Assembly: GCA_965203255.1 (NCBI GenBank)
Contig: OZ241882.1
Span: 2,170,001 to 2,234,000 of the forward strand
From: JAPOUP01 sp965203255
GTDB lineage: Bacteria > Pseudomonadota > Alphaproteobacteria > Rhodobacterales > Rhodobacteraceae
Direction: 5' to 3'
DNA: 64,000 nt
This document shows positions 28,435 to 37,921 of this stretch, in pieces (within the stretch, counting starts at the first letter, position 1; each line of letters starts with the position of its first letter). The notes under the pieces are model-generated. The model did no database searches and had not been told where the DNA came from. It saw nothing but the letters and a program-made list of their open reading frames with translations. Position numbers and translations under genes: made by a program.

Positions 28435-28803
28435 GCCGTGACGGCAGGTCCTGCGTTACATTTGTTCGCGGGCGAGACGTGATTGCGACGAACGATCGCC
28501 GAACAGCTGTCGCGGCAGGTAACTTTTGTCAACTTCGGCCAAACTGATGTCCACCTGACGCCCAGCCGTTGAAATAGAACAATACTTGGTCTTTCTGGAC
28601 TGCACACCAGACATCCGCTGTCCCGGATCCTGTGTTATGAACGGCAGGTTGGCTGACTTCCTCGACTGGCCGACGAAGCAGGTCATTGCGGCCTGACCAA
28701 ACAACCTGGGTTACACGCTCATCCGTCACGACACTGGCGGTCCACATCTTCATGTGATAACGATACCGCATGTCCATTTCGAACACCAGACGAACATAGA
28801 ACG
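28435..28803. other. spacer with a second tiny ISKra4-like transposase tail
   Basis: On the plus strand about 28625-28697 reads CVMNGRLADFLDWPTKQVIAA and a stop, matching the CCVMNRRLADFLDWQADH tail at 55.4 kb. It is followed by ACCTGGGTTACAC, like the end sequence of the other copies. The rest of the spacer holds nothing I can name. Confidence 0.5.
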
Positions 28804-29034
28804 ATGAAAGTTCCACGAGTTGATCTGACCGATCCGTCCGTCGAACCGACGGATGCCGAGCTTGAGGCCCTGATGCAATCCGTCATCGAAAAGGTTATGG
28901 ACCGCCAGACCCGGGCGGAGGAACGTTTTTTTGCGAATGTCGACCGGATGGTTGCGGAGGCAGTACAGAACGCGACGGATGGGGCCGTTTCCGGACGGGA
29001 ACCGACGGGCCATGACCGGGAATTCGGGATGTGA
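28804..29034 (+). CDS. hypothetical 76-aa protein upstream of the zeta toxin, possible antitoxin
   Basis: Acidic N-terminus (DLTDPSVEPTDAELEALMQ) followed by a helical stretch with VIEKVMDRQTRAEERFFANV. Its stop lies 16 bp before the start of the zeta-toxin gene, the usual arrangement of a small helical antitoxin and its toxin. Sequence alone does not identify a known antitoxin family, so the role rests on context. Confidence 0.55.
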   Translation: MKVPRVDLTDPSVEPTDAELEALMQSVIEKVMDRQTRAEERFFANVDRMVAEAVQNATDGAVSGREPTGHDREFGM

Positions 29035-29050
29035 TGTCCGTTACTTACCG

Positions 29051-29732
29051 ATGCAACCGACACTCATCATCGCTGGCCCTAATGGATCCGGAAAGACATC
29101 CCTGACAAAGGATCTCCTTGTGCATCAGTGGTTCGAAGGATGCCATTACGTGAACCCAGACGACATCGCACACGATATGTTCGGGGACTGGAACGATCCG
29201 GAGTCCGTCCTGAAGGCGGCCCGGGAAGCCACGCGGCAGCGCCATGAATGCCTGAATTCAAGGCGGTCCCTAGCGTTCGAGACGGTCTTCTCGAGCCCCG
29301 GGAAGCGGCAGTTTATTCGTGACGCGAAGAACGCGGGATTCTTTGTCCGTATGTTCTTCGTGAGCACGGACGACCCCCGCATCAATGCCCGGCGTGTGAC
29401 GACCCGTGTGATGGAAGGTGGCCATGACGTACCCAACATGAAGACCGTCTCGCGCTTCGGTAAGGCCCTGACCAACCTAGCGGCCGCGATTCCCGTCTGC
29501 GATCGTGTGTTACGTGTATGACAATTCAGTTGATGGCCAAGCTCCAGGACTACAGTTCCGTACCGTGGACGGCGTCTTGGAAAAAACATACGGGACATCG
29601 CACTCCTGGGCCGAAGCCTTCCTGGCACCGCTTTCCGGTGTGTCGAAAGGTCCGGCTGACGTTCTGAAACAGAACGAGCCATACGAAGTGACAGCCCCGC
29701 AAGACGACAATGGCAAGCACTGCGGCCCTTGA
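29051..29732 (+). pseudogene. zeta-toxin-family kinase with a frameshift
   Basis: The start MQPTLIIAGPNGSGKTSLTK carries Walker A (GPNGSGKT, residues 9-16). It continues with NPDDIAHDMFGDW, SLAFETVFSSPGKRQFIRDA and RRVTTRVMEGGHDVP, the known zeta-toxin core. Near 29505 an extra T (GTGTTACGTG for GTGTACGTG) shifts the frame. The remainder reads YVYDNSVDGQAPGLQFRTVD and runs to 29732. Zeta-like toxins phosphorylate UDP-N-acetylglucosamine. The lesion removes only the C-terminal segment, so partial activity or a sequencing error cannot be excluded. Confidence 0.8.
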
Positions 29733-29872
29733 CAGACTGGAACCGACACCGGTCGAATGAAAATGATCGTGTTCCGGGCCAAGGAAGGAATCGGCACCGG
29801 AACGCAGAGAGACCGTAGGGTTCCACGTCTGGGTAAGGAATACGTCCCCCACTTCCACTCCGAAGTGCAACA

Positions 29873-29921
29873 CCGGCCATTCCCGCAGCGGGGGCGTAGC
29901 CCGAGCTGCGGGAATGGCCGG
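29873..29921. repeat. perfect 16-bp inverted repeat in the IS30 3' region
   Basis: CCGGCCATTCCCGCAG at 29873-29888 pairs with CTGCGGGAATGGCCGG at 29906-29921 around a 17-nt loop that itself holds GGGCGTAGCCC. The same structure, less perfect, is present in IS30 copy 1 (about 13008-13054). It may terminate transcription entering or leaving the IS, or be a transposase site; there is no T tract. Confidence 0.75.
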
Positions 29922-30150
29922 AAGGCGTGGTCTGCGGCCCCCGGGCGCCGCGGATCCGGCCCCGGGACGGCTGTGGTCCCTTCTGTATGCAGGTTATCCG
30001 GGCTTTCCGGGCAACGCAACGCCTCCGCCGGGGCGGGTCGCGTCCGTCCGGGCGCAGGGAGGGCGCAGCCCGACCGGAGCCCGGACGGACGCGGTCCCGA
30101 AATCCATTCCACCCCCTTCCTGCGCGCCGGTGGGAGGCGGTCGCGCGGCC

Positions 30151-31116
30151 TCAGGGAGGGCGGGCCTTGTGCAGCACCTCGGCGGGCGTCCGGTAGCCCA
30201 GCGCCCGGCGCGGACGCGCGTTCAGGCGGTCCTGCACCCGTTTCACCTCCGCGTCGGTGACCGCGCGGAGGTCCGTCCCCTTGGGCAGGTACTGCCGGAC
30301 CAGCCCGTTGGTGTGCTCGTTCAGGCCACGCTCCCAGGAGTGGTAGGGGGTGGCGAAGAAGAAGGCGGCCCCGAGCGCCTCCGCCACGCCGGCGTGGCCC
30401 GCGAACTCCTTCCCGTTGTCCGCCGTGATCGTGTGGACGGGCGCGGCGGAAGGCCGCAGCATCTCCACCATCGCGGCGGAGACCGCGGCCGAGGTTCTCC
30501 GGTCAACCCTTTGGAGAAGCGCGTATTTCGACGCCCTGTCCACAAGGGAGACAACCGCCCCGCTGTGGCCTTTCCCGATGATCGTGTCCGCCTCCCAGTC
30601 GCCCACACGCTCCTTCCTCTCCACCTCATCCGGCCTCTCGGAGATGTCGACGCGGCCCGGGATGTGGCCACGGCCCGAGTGCCTGCCGCCTCGCCAGTTC
30701 GGCCTTTTCCCGCGGCGCCGCAGCAGCAGGAACAGCCTGCCGCCCGCCTTCCTGTCGGCCTTCACACGTTCGTATATCCACTGGCGGCCCACCGTCCAGC
30801 CGCCCTCCAGACGCAGCCGTCCCGCGACCTGCTCCGGGCTCCAGCCCTCCGCCAGAAGCCCCTCCACGCGCGCCCAGCGGTCGGGCGTCATCTTCCTCGG
30901 GTTCGAGGAAGCCGCGCCGCGGCGGGCCTCCGCCCTCCCCTGCGCCTCGCCCGGGCTGTATCCCGAATCCCCGCCGTTACGGCGCAGCTCCCGCCAGACC
31001 GACGAACGGTCACGGCCCAGACGGGCCGCGATGGCCCCGTCGGAGAGCCCGCTTTCCTTCAGCGCGCCGATCTGGCATCTTTCGTCCCGGGTCAGGTGGC
31101 GGTAGCCCTCGGGCAT
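30151..31116 (-). CDS. IS30-family transposase
   Basis: 321 residues, intact. The N-terminal helix-turn-helix region (RHLTRDERCQIGALKESGLS, GAIAARLGRDRSSVWRELRR) is followed by a second DNA-binding region (WARVEGLLAEGWSPEQVAGR). The DDE catalytic core has DWEADTIIGKGHSGAVVSLV (first Asp), ITADNGKEFAGH (second Asp) and the Glu in SWERGLNEHTNGLVRQYLPK. Starts at 31116 after GAGAAGGAGACTGCC. The only IS30 copy here likely to be active and able to mobilise the defective ones. Confidence 0.95.
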   Translation of the reverse strand: MPEGYRHLTRDERCQIGALKESGLSDGAIAARLGRDRSSVWRELRRNGGDSGYSPGEAQGRAEARRGAASSNPRKMTPDRWARVEGLLAEGWSPEQVAGRLRLEGGWTVGRQWIYERVKADRKAGGRLFLLLRRRGKRPNWRGGRHSGRGHIPGRVDISERPDEVERKERVGDWEADTIIGKGHSGAVVSLVDRASKYALLQRVDRRTSAAVSAAMVEMLRPSAAPVHTITADNGKEFAGHAGVAEALGAAFFFATPYHSWERGLNEHTNGLVRQYLPKGTDLRAVTDAEVKRVQDRLNARPRRALGYRTPAEVLHKARPP

Positions 31117-31234
31117 GGCAGTCTCCTTCTCTTCAGCAAAGGGACTGTCGCCGCTTCCTGGCCGATACGCAACATCATGCGGCCGGAAAACCGGTCACCA
31201 CCGCCACTGGTGTTGCACTTCAGGGTGGAATGGG

Positions 31235-31806
31235 GCGTCCATCATACAGTGGCACCCTCCCTGCCTATTCTACGGATCCGCTAGCAGGAAGCACCCGACG
31301 AAACCACTCCGCACTGTTGCGGTGGTCCTGTGCGCCCCGATGCATGGATATGCTGGCGCAGACGTTACGATATCGGATCATGGATGTTCGGAGCTCTGTT
31401 GTATAACGCCGCTAAGGGGAGATCGTCTGGTATTCACATGTGCCGAAGCCATATTCGGAAAACAGATGACTGATCCGGTCCAGCCACCCGCAGAGGCACC
31501 TGCCCGCCGCCGTCCATCGCCTTTGCCCGGACTTTCCGGCCCCGGAGGTAATGGGACTTGAGGTCAATCAGGTGCAGACTGCGTCTTTCCGCGACGATCT
31601 GCTGGCCCAGAATCCTGGTGCCCGCGCGCTTCCACCGGACCTGATGACACCGCATGAGGATATTTGCGGAGTCGTGGGGTCAGACCGAGTCGAAACGCTC
31701 CCATTAGGCTGATAGATGCACCGGAGCCCGCCGGATCCGAAACCACTGAAATTCAACGGTCTGGCGTCGGAGTCCGCTTTCAGACCACCCTAAAGCTCCG
31801 CCCACG
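31235..31806. other. no gene seen
   Basis: Between IS30 copy 2 and aroQ. Short frames at 31434-31655 and 31564-31756 overlap and do not resemble known proteins. Lower-complexity signals or repeats are not evident. Confidence 0.4.
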
Positions 31807-32244
31807 CTATTGCAGTAAATTCGCGAGCCGCGAAAGACCGAATTCATAACCGTCCACCCCACAGCCTGCAATCACGGCGTCGGCCCGCTGCGAAACGTAT
31901 GAATGGCGACGGAATTCCTCGCGAGCATGGATATTGGACACATGCACTTCGATCACTGGTCCACCGAAGACGACCAGCGCATCCAGAATTGCGATTGAAG
32001 TATGCGAATAGGCACCTGGATTGAGTAAGATGGCATCAGCGGAGCCGCACGCTTCCTGGATCCAGTCTACGATATCACTTTCGGAGTTGGATTGAAGACA
32101 ACGCAAATCAAATCCCAATTCGTCCGCGAGCCTTCTGCAACTGGCCTCGACCTCCACGAGCGTAGTGGATCCATACAGTTCGGGCTCGCGCGTTCCAAGG
32201 AGATTTAGGTTTGGGCCATTTATCAGATAAACCAGCTTGGTCAT
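31807..32244 (-). CDS. aroQ: type II 3-dehydroquinate dehydratase
   Basis: Dodecameric dehydratase of the shikimate pathway. 145 residues from ATG 32244, preceded by AAGGGGGTG; the family length is about 145-150. LINGPNLNLLGTREPELYG holds the catalytic Tyr/Arg loop, NPGAYSHTSIAILDAL and EVHVSNIHAREEFRRHSYVS the substrate-binding residues. Divergent from rpe with about 125 bp between starts, a space likely to hold both promoters. Intact. Confidence 0.95.
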   Translation of the reverse strand: MTKLVYLINGPNLNLLGTREPELYGSTTLVEVEASCRRLADELGFDLRCLQSNSESDIVDWIQEACGSADAILLNPGAYSHTSIAILDALVVFGGPVIEVHVSNIHAREEFRRHSYVSQRADAVIAGCGVDGYEFGLSRLANLLQ

Positions 32245-32370
32245 GGGCACCCCCTTAGCCAGAAGGCCGAAATACAGCTTCGACCATCCATTGTCGAACA
32301 GAGGTTGCGCTCTGGACGCCGACTGCGCATCCACGTATTTCGGGCACAATCCAATCGTGGGAAATCCCGT

Positions 32371-33072
32371 ATGGCCTTCGACCGCAGCATCAGGATCGCG
32401 CCTTCAATACTGTCGGCAGATTTTGCGGATTTCGGCCGCGAGATCCGTGCGATCGAGGCGCAAGGTGCCGATTGGGTGCATGTTGACGTGATGGATGGGC
32501 ATTTCGTTCCGAACCTCACCTTCGGAGCCGCCGCAGTCAAGGCGTTCCGGCCCCACGTCACCACATTTCTTGATGTTCATCTGATGATCGAACCTGTGGA
32601 CCCATATGTCGAAGCGTTCGCCGAGGCCGGTGCGGATATGCTCACTGTCCATGTCGAGGCGGGACCGCACATTTTCCGTACAATGCAGGCAATTCACGCC
32701 GCAGGAATCAAGGCAGGTGTCGCGCTAAATCCCGGAACCCGAGCCGACGCGGTCAGCGAATTGCTGGATATTGCCGATCTGGTATTGGTAATGACGGTCA
32801 ATCCGGGTTTCGGGGGGCAGAAGTTTCTGGACGTGACAACCAAAATCGCTGCAATCCGGGCGATGATAGGAGACCGTCCGGTTCATGTTCAGGCTGATGG
32901 GGGCATCGACCCAAGCACTGCACCACTTGTTGCTCAGGCCGGCGCCAATGTATTGGTTGCGGGTTCTGCGGTCTTCAGAGGAGGATCTGTGTCGAATCCG
33001 GATGAATATGGCAGGAACATCGCTTCCTTACGACGGGCGGCGCAGGCCGGGTCGGGAGACGCGACGGGATGA
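32371..33072 (+). CDS. rpe: ribulose-phosphate 3-epimerase
   Basis: TIM-barrel epimerase interconverting ribulose-5-phosphate and xylulose-5-phosphate in the pentose phosphate or Calvin pathways. 233 residues from ATG 32371 with GGAAA upstream. Signatures: PSILSADFADFGREI, HVDVMDGHFVPNLTFG, FLDVHLMIEP, VMTVNPGFGGQKFLD and QADGGIDPSTAP (Gln-Ala replaces the more common VDGGI). Intact. Confidence 0.96.
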   Translation: MAFDRSIRIAPSILSADFADFGREIRAIEAQGADWVHVDVMDGHFVPNLTFGAAAVKAFRPHVTTFLDVHLMIEPVDPYVEAFAEAGADMLTVHVEAGPHIFRTMQAIHAAGIKAGVALNPGTRADAVSELLDIADLVLVMTVNPGFGGQKFLDVTTKIAAIRAMIGDRPVHVQADGGIDPSTAPLVAQAGANVLVAGSAVFRGGSVSNPDEYGRNIASLRRAAQAGSGDATG

Positions 33073-33246
33073 TTTCACATGGCAGCCGTGGCCAGAACAG
33101 ACCTCTGACGGACCAACCCGAATTGAGAGCAAAGCCCGCGCATCTTTAGGACGGTCGCTATATTCCAGCGATTCCATTGAAGGGATATGGAAATATGTTC
33201 AGGGCCGAAGACTCCCATTAAGGCGGAAGATCAGGAGGATGACAAC

Positions 33247-33978
33247 ATGGCACTGACCCAGTTCAAGGCCCTCACCTTTGACGTATATGGCACACTGATC
33301 GACTGGGAAAGCGGCATGATTGCCGCTTTGAGGAAATTGACCGACCGCTTGCCGAACGCGCCAACACGCGATGAGATTCTTGAGGCCCATGCGTTTCATG
33401 AATCAACAACGCAGAAGTTTACGCCAGCGAAGAGCTACGTCTCGCTATTGGCCGTGGTCTACAAACGACTTGCCGAGGATTGGAATCTATCGGTCACCTG
33501 GAACGAGTGTCTTGAATATGGGCGCTCCGTCAAGGATTGGCCCGCATTCCCGGACAGTGCAGAAGCGCTTCAGTATCTCAAGCGACACTACAGGCTTATA
33601 GTGCTGTCGAACACTGACAACGAGAGCTTCGCCCATTCAAACACAAAGCTCCAGGTGGAGTTTGACGCGGCATTTGTTGCTTCCGACATCGGAAGTTACA
33701 AACCTGCTCTCCAGAATTTCCAATACATGCTGGAGAACCTCGAACGCCGCAGCATCTGGAAACACGAAATCCTTCATGTAGCGGAAAGCATGTTCCATGA
33801 CCACGGCCCGGCCAATGCCACTGGTCTTGCGAACTGCTGGATCTATAGAAGGCACGATCAGGAAGGATTCGGTGCGACGATGAGGCCTGACGAAATGCCG
33901 AGTTACGACTTTAGGTTTCACTCTATGGCCGATTTTGTGAATGCACACCGCGCCGAACTTGCAGCTGAGAAGGGCTAG
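33247..33978 (+). CDS. haloacid dehalogenase type II family hydrolase
   Basis: HAD-superfamily enzyme, 243 residues, strong AGGAGG ahead of ATG 33247. The nucleophile Asp lies in LTFDVYGTLIDWE; motif II is VLSNTDNES; the Lys is in SDIGSYKPALQNF; motif III is FHDHGPANATGL. This is the pattern of (S)-2-haloacid dehalogenase-like proteins. Whether it dehalogenates is not shown; many relatives are phosphatases. It lies 174 bp after rpe and may be transcribed with it. Confidence 0.88.
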   Translation: MALTQFKALTFDVYGTLIDWESGMIAALRKLTDRLPNAPTRDEILEAHAFHESTTQKFTPAKSYVSLLAVVYKRLAEDWNLSVTWNECLEYGRSVKDWPAFPDSAEALQYLKRHYRLIVLSNTDNESFAHSNTKLQVEFDAAFVASDIGSYKPALQNFQYMLENLERRSIWKHEILHVAESMFHDHGPANATGLANCWIYRRHDQEGFGATMRPDEMPSYDFRFHSMADFVNAHRAELAAEKG

Positions 33979-34258
33979 GCAGGCAACAGATGTAATCCCA
34001 AGATTGTCGCAACTGAACAGTTTTGAGGAAGACGTCCCCATGTTTGGCGTGAAAACCCGCCGTTCCAGTCGGTAAGGATGCCTTACAGACGAATTGTCCG
34101 ACCATTGTCAGTTGAACTGTTTCGAGCTTGCGTTATGGAAACTCGATGGTTTGTGCCCGAATCCTGCCGCCTCTGACCACAGATTGGAGCACCGTTCCCT
34201 GAAGACCTCGCGTTCTTCCGAGCGATGGACAATTGAGGTTCAGAACGGAGGAGTTTGA
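33979..34258. other. spacer, no gene seen
   Basis: Lower-GC stretch between the HAD gene and the broken glycosyltransferase. No coding or structural signal. Confidence 0.4.
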
Positions 34259-34669
34259 GTGGAGCAGAATGTACCCGTCTTCTTGATCAACTTGGACCGT
34301 CTTCCGGACAGGCTTGCTCCAATGAAAGCTGAATTTGGCGGTGTCGGGGTGGAGTTTGAACGGATTTCGGCGGTGGACAGGAAGCAACCAAGCGAGGATC
34401 CACGCAATTGGCGCACCGGTCCCCGCATATCTATTGAACCAGAAACACTTTGTTGAATGTTGAGCCACTTCCTGGCATTTCGACGCATTCAGGCAGATGA
34501 CCTTCCACTTGCGATGGTTGCTGCGGACGACGTGGAACTGTCTCCGGACATTCTGCCGCTTCTATCGGCCGGTAGCTGGCTTTCGGATGACATTGGGTTG
34601 GTTCAATGCCAAACGACCACGGGCCGACAGCTACACCCGGACAGGGACCGGTCAGGATTCCGGCAATGA
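34259..34669 (+). pseudogene. family 25 glycosyltransferase (LPS), N-terminal fragment with nonsense codon
   Basis: Starts MEQNVPVFLINLDRLPDRLA, the typical GT25 N-terminus, then FERISAVDRKQP. An in-frame TGA follows PETLC at 34454. The same frame resumes MLSHFLAFRRIQADDLPLAM with VAADDVELSPDILPLL, matching the LSHxxAL and EDDVELSP segments of GT25 enzymes. It then loses similarity near 34640 and ends at 34669. The C-terminal half is missing. A former lipopolysaccharide or exopolysaccharide sugar transferase, now dead. Confidence 0.7.
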
Positions 34670-34871
34670 TTTGGAATCAATGACTTAGGATGTTTTACTT
34701 TAGGGAGAATGGATGTGGGGGACAAACAGAGACCCGGAAATCCAGGGCCTCTACCGGTGATTACTAATTTGGGCCGGCATCGGCTGCAATTTCACTGGTT
34801 AAACTTCCATCTTGAACATCGGGAGGCATCCGCTAGCTTGGACAGGACTTTGAAGGCTTCCCGGAGGAGAA

Positions 34872-35396
34872 ATGATTGCCGCTGTCAGGCTCGCGCGGGC
34901 CATTCACTTATTCTCGGCATTCTGGACCCTGGCGCTGGCAGTCCTGATATTCTCCGATGTCCTGGGTCGTGAGATCTTCAGTTATCCAATTCCCGGAACA
35001 AAGGAGATCATCCAGAATTCAATCGTCGCAGTGACTTTCCTGCAGATCCCGCTGGCGATCTACTCTGGTTCAATGCTCCGGACATCTATCTTCTCCGATG
35101 CACTGCCCCCCATAGGACGACGGGCGCTTCGAACGATTGGCGCCGTTCTTGGTCTGGCCTTCTTTTTGGGACTCCTGTGGAGCACCTGGCCATCGTTCAT
35201 GGACGCTTACCGAATCGGGGAATATGAGGGCGAAGGTGCCCTCCGGGTTCCGACTTGGCCGGTAAGGGGCACCGTGCTCATAATCTCAGCCTTCGGGCTA
35301 GTCGCGTATGGTTCGATGATTTGGTTCGACTGGACCGGTCAACTCGAAGGCGAAGAAGCGGCACCCGGGACTTCCCAACCAGAAATGCGGGTCTGA
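34872..35396 (+). CDS. TRAP transporter small permease (DctQ family)
   Basis: 174 residues with four transmembrane helices, the small membrane subunit of a tripartite ATP-independent periplasmic transporter for carboxylates or related acids. LAVLIFSDVLGREIFSYPIPGTKEIIQ is reduced here to its key pattern: the DVLGREIF segment followed by PGTKEI is the family signature. GGAGGAGA-type box before ATG 34872. It is 12 bp upstream of the large permease. No substrate-binding protein (DctP) is found nearby. Confidence 0.9.
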   Translation: MIAAVRLARAIHLFSAFWTLALAVLIFSDVLGREIFSYPIPGTKEIIQNSIVAVTFLQIPLAIYSGSMLRTSIFSDALPPIGRRALRTIGAVLGLAFFLGLLWSTWPSFMDAYRIGEYEGEGALRVPTWPVRGTVLIISAFGLVAYGSMIWFDWTGQLEGEEAAPGTSQPEMRV

Positions 35397-35408
35397 GGCA
35401 CCCGAGCA

Positions 35409-36725
35409 ATGGGCGGGGATATTGTTCTTTGGATGCTTGGCCTTTTGGTTCTGTTCATCATCCTTGGAGTTCACATTGGAGTGTCGCTCGCGATCTGCTC
35501 CGCTTTCGGAGTCTGGCTAATTCTTGGGTCCATGGAAGCAGCCATCGCACTTCTCGGCAACACTGCCTTTGAAGCAGTTCGCAAGGACGTTTTCGCAGTC
35601 ATCCCACTATTCGTCCTGATGGGAGATATAATTTCAAGATCCGGGGCCGCTTCGGATCTCTACCGGATCTGTGATCGATCGCTGAGGCGGTTGCCAGGTC
35701 GTTTGGCAATCGCGACGATCTCCGGCAATACGGTTTTCGCGGCAGTCACCGGAGTCTCTATCGCATCCGCCGCTGCATTTTCCCGCATCGCCTATCCCGA
35801 GATGATGAAGGTTGGGTACAAACAGACGTTTGCCCTCGGAGCCGTCGCCGGCTCAGCCTGTCTAGGGATGCTCATTCCGCCATCCGTGCTCCTCATCGTC
35901 TGGGCGATTCTAACCGAGATGAGCGTCGGTGCACTCTTCATCGCCGGCATCATTCCAGGCATCGTGCTTGCTTCACTTTTTGTCGCTTATGTCGTTGTCG
36001 CGGCATTGCGTAGACCAGAAGTCGCGCCGACCTTCACCGAGGATCTGGTTGAACTCACCCCTGAAGAACTTCGCTCCGAGCTGATCGGCGGTCTGGGCAT
36101 TCTCGCACTGATCATCTTGGTCATTGGCGGCATCTGGACAGGATTTTTCACACCTACGGAGGCCGCTGGTTTTGGGGCACTCGGCGCATTGCTAATCGGC
36201 ATCGTCAAGGGAATGCGAATGCGCGAGATCGTCGCTGCGATCATCCAAGCGGGCCGCACGACAGCACCGATCATGTTCCTCCTGATAACCGCGCAGATGT
36301 ATTCCCGCCTGCTTGCGATCGGCGGAGCGGTCAATTTCATCCAGGGAATGTTTCTCGGGATCGGCCTTGATCCCTGGCAGATCATTGCCTTGATGATTCT
36401 GGTGTGGATTGTACTGGGAATGTTGATCGACAGTGTTTCAATCATCCTCCTGACGGTCCCGATCTTTGCACCGATCGCCATGGTGATCGGACTCGATCCA
36501 ATCGCATTTGCCATCTTCGGAATTCTGGTGATCGAAGCCGGTCTTCTGACACCACCATTCGGACTGTTAGTTTATACGGTAAAGGGGTCGGTGCCGGACC
36601 CAAGCGCCACTTTGGGCAGGATTTTCCGCGGATCAACACCGTATTTCCTTCTCATCCTGGTCGCGGCACTTCTCGTCCTCTGGCTACCTTGGTTGGCGAC
36701 GTGGCTGCCGATGTCGGTGCTCTGA
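35409..36725 (+). CDS. TRAP transporter large permease (DctM family)
   Basis: 438 residues with about 12 hydrophobic segments; the ion-coupled transport channel of the TRAP system. Conserved features: VIPLFVLMGDIISRSG, GNTVFAAVTGVSIASAAAFS, GSACLGMLIPPSVLLIVWA, GFFTPTEAAGFGALGALLIG and IEAGLLTPPFGLLVYTVKG. Directly after dctQ in one operon that probably continues into the LLM-monooxygenase group. The missing binding protein means substrate cannot be guessed from the transporter alone. Confidence 0.95.
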   Translation: MGGDIVLWMLGLLVLFIILGVHIGVSLAICSAFGVWLILGSMEAAIALLGNTAFEAVRKDVFAVIPLFVLMGDIISRSGAASDLYRICDRSLRRLPGRLAIATISGNTVFAAVTGVSIASAAAFSRIAYPEMMKVGYKQTFALGAVAGSACLGMLIPPSVLLIVWAILTEMSVGALFIAGIIPGIVLASLFVAYVVVAALRRPEVAPTFTEDLVELTPEELRSELIGGLGILALIILVIGGIWTGFFTPTEAAGFGALGALLIGIVKGMRMREIVAAIIQAGRTTAPIMFLLITAQMYSRLLAIGGAVNFIQGMFLGIGLDPWQIIALMILVWIVLGMLIDSVSIILLTVPIFAPIAMVIGLDPIAFAIFGILVIEAGLLTPPFGLLVYTVKGSVPDPSATLGRIFRGSTPYFLLILVAALLVLWLPWLATWLPMSVL

Positions 36726-36817
36726 CTATCAGATTTTCAGATAGTTACGGTCAGCGAAAATAATTCGCCGTAATGTCTCCAAGACACTAGCCTTGCCTAA
36801 TTCCGAAGGAGAGAGTC

Positions 36818-37921
36818 ATGGAACTAGGTTACTTCACCATGCCAATGCATCCGCTCGACAAGGATTGGCGGCAGTGCCTCTCCGAAGATCGCGATGCATT
36901 CATTCTGGCCGACGAACTGGGCTTCCAGGAAGCCTATGTAGGGGAACATGTGACGGATAAGGCCGAAAACATCACAAGCTGCGCCATGTTCATTGCCTCC
37001 CTGGCTGGCGCGGTGAAACAGATGAGGCTAGGGACTGGGACCGTCAACATGCCAAACGCCCATCCCGCTGCAGTCGCTGGACAGATCGCGATGCTCGACC
37101 ATCTCCTTGATGGCCGTCTAAATTTCGGCATCTCGCCCGGCGGGCTTGCGAGCGATGCCGAAGTCTTTGGCAATCTTGACGCTGACCGGAACGCAATGTT
37201 TCTGGAATGCATCAACATGGTGCTTGAAATCTGGGAGAGTGAGCCACCCTACAATATCGAAGGCCAATTCTGGAACATCTCGACCGAACGCACATTGATT
37301 CCAGAGATCGGACAGGGACTCATGCAGAAGCCGCTCCAGCGGCCTCACCCGCCGATCGTCGTCACGGCTGTCGCTCCGTTCTCCAAAGGCGTTACCGAGG
37401 CGGCGGCCCGGGGTTGGGATCCAATAAGTGCGAACTTCCTGATGCCTCAATGGGTCGCAAGCCACTGGCCGAAGTATGTTGAAGGTTGCGAGCGAGTTGG
37501 TCGGGTCGCGGATCCAGCCAACTGGCGAGTGGCGAAATCAGTCTTCGTTGCAGACGATCTAGACACAGCCCGTCGCTACGCCACCGATCCGGACAGCCCT
37601 TACGTCTACTATTACAGCCAACTATTCACCAAAATGAAAAGGCATGGACGGGTCAATCTCTTCAAGGAATACCGGGACCAGCCCGACGACGATGTGACGC
37701 TGGAACATATCTGCGACCGCCTTATCATCTGGGGCACGCCCAACAAGGTTACGGACGAATTGCTGGCATTCCGCGAGACCACTGGCGACTTTGGAACGCT
37801 TCTCTATGCCGGAAAGGACTGGGCCGACCGTGATCTCTCGCGCCGCTCCATGGTGCTCTTGGCCGAACAGGTCAGACCTGCGCTTGGCACCAGTCCAGAA
37901 CGGGCGGAGGCGGCAGAATGA
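36818..37921 (+). CDS. LLM-class flavin-dependent monooxygenase
   Basis: Bacterial-luciferase-like TIM-barrel oxygenase of 367 residues, starting MELGYFTMPMHPLDKDW after GGAGAGAG. The family pattern is seen in DELGFQEAYVGEHVTDK, RLGTGTVNMPNAHPAAVAGQ, LLDGRLNFGISPGGLASD and GKDWADRDLSRRSM near the end. Members use reduced FMN and O2 to hydroxylate or cleave substrates and need a separate flavin reductase, which is encoded 3.6 kb downstream. It shares a 4-bp ATGA overlap with the following hydrolase, so they act in one pathway. Confidence 0.92.
   Translation: MELGYFTMPMHPLDKDWRQCLSEDRDAFILADELGFQEAYVGEHVTDKAENITSCAMFIASLAGAVKQMRLGTGTVNMPNAHPAAVAGQIAMLDHLLDGRLNFGISPGGLASDAEVFGNLDADRNAMFLECINMVLEIWESEPPYNIEGQFWNISTERTLIPEIGQGLMQKPLQRPHPPIVVTAVAPFSKGVTEAAARGWDPISANFLMPQWVASHWPKYVEGCERVGRVADPANWRVAKSVFVADDLDTARRYATDPDSPYVYYYSQLFTKMKRHGRVNLFKEYRDQPDDDVTLEHICDRLIIWGTPNKVTDELLAFRETTGDFGTLLYAGKDWADRDLSRRSMVLLAEQVRPALGTSPERAEAAE

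Larger units (their letters stand above)
29848..31234 (-). mobile_element. IS30-family element, copy 2 (intact)
   Basis: About 1.39 kb with inverted ends CCCACTTCCACTCCGAAGTG (left) and CCCATTCCACCCTGAAGTGC (right, inward) sharing the subterminal GAAGTGCAACACC. It contains one complete transposase gene and, near its left end, a perfect 16-bp hairpin. It is the reference copy for the broken one at 9585-13082 and the relic at 25848-26245. Confidence 0.88.

Noticed and set aside
29873..29921. Rho-independent terminator
   Set aside because: The hairpin is perfect but no T tract follows on either strand, and it is conserved as part of the IS30 end. Listed as an inverted repeat only.
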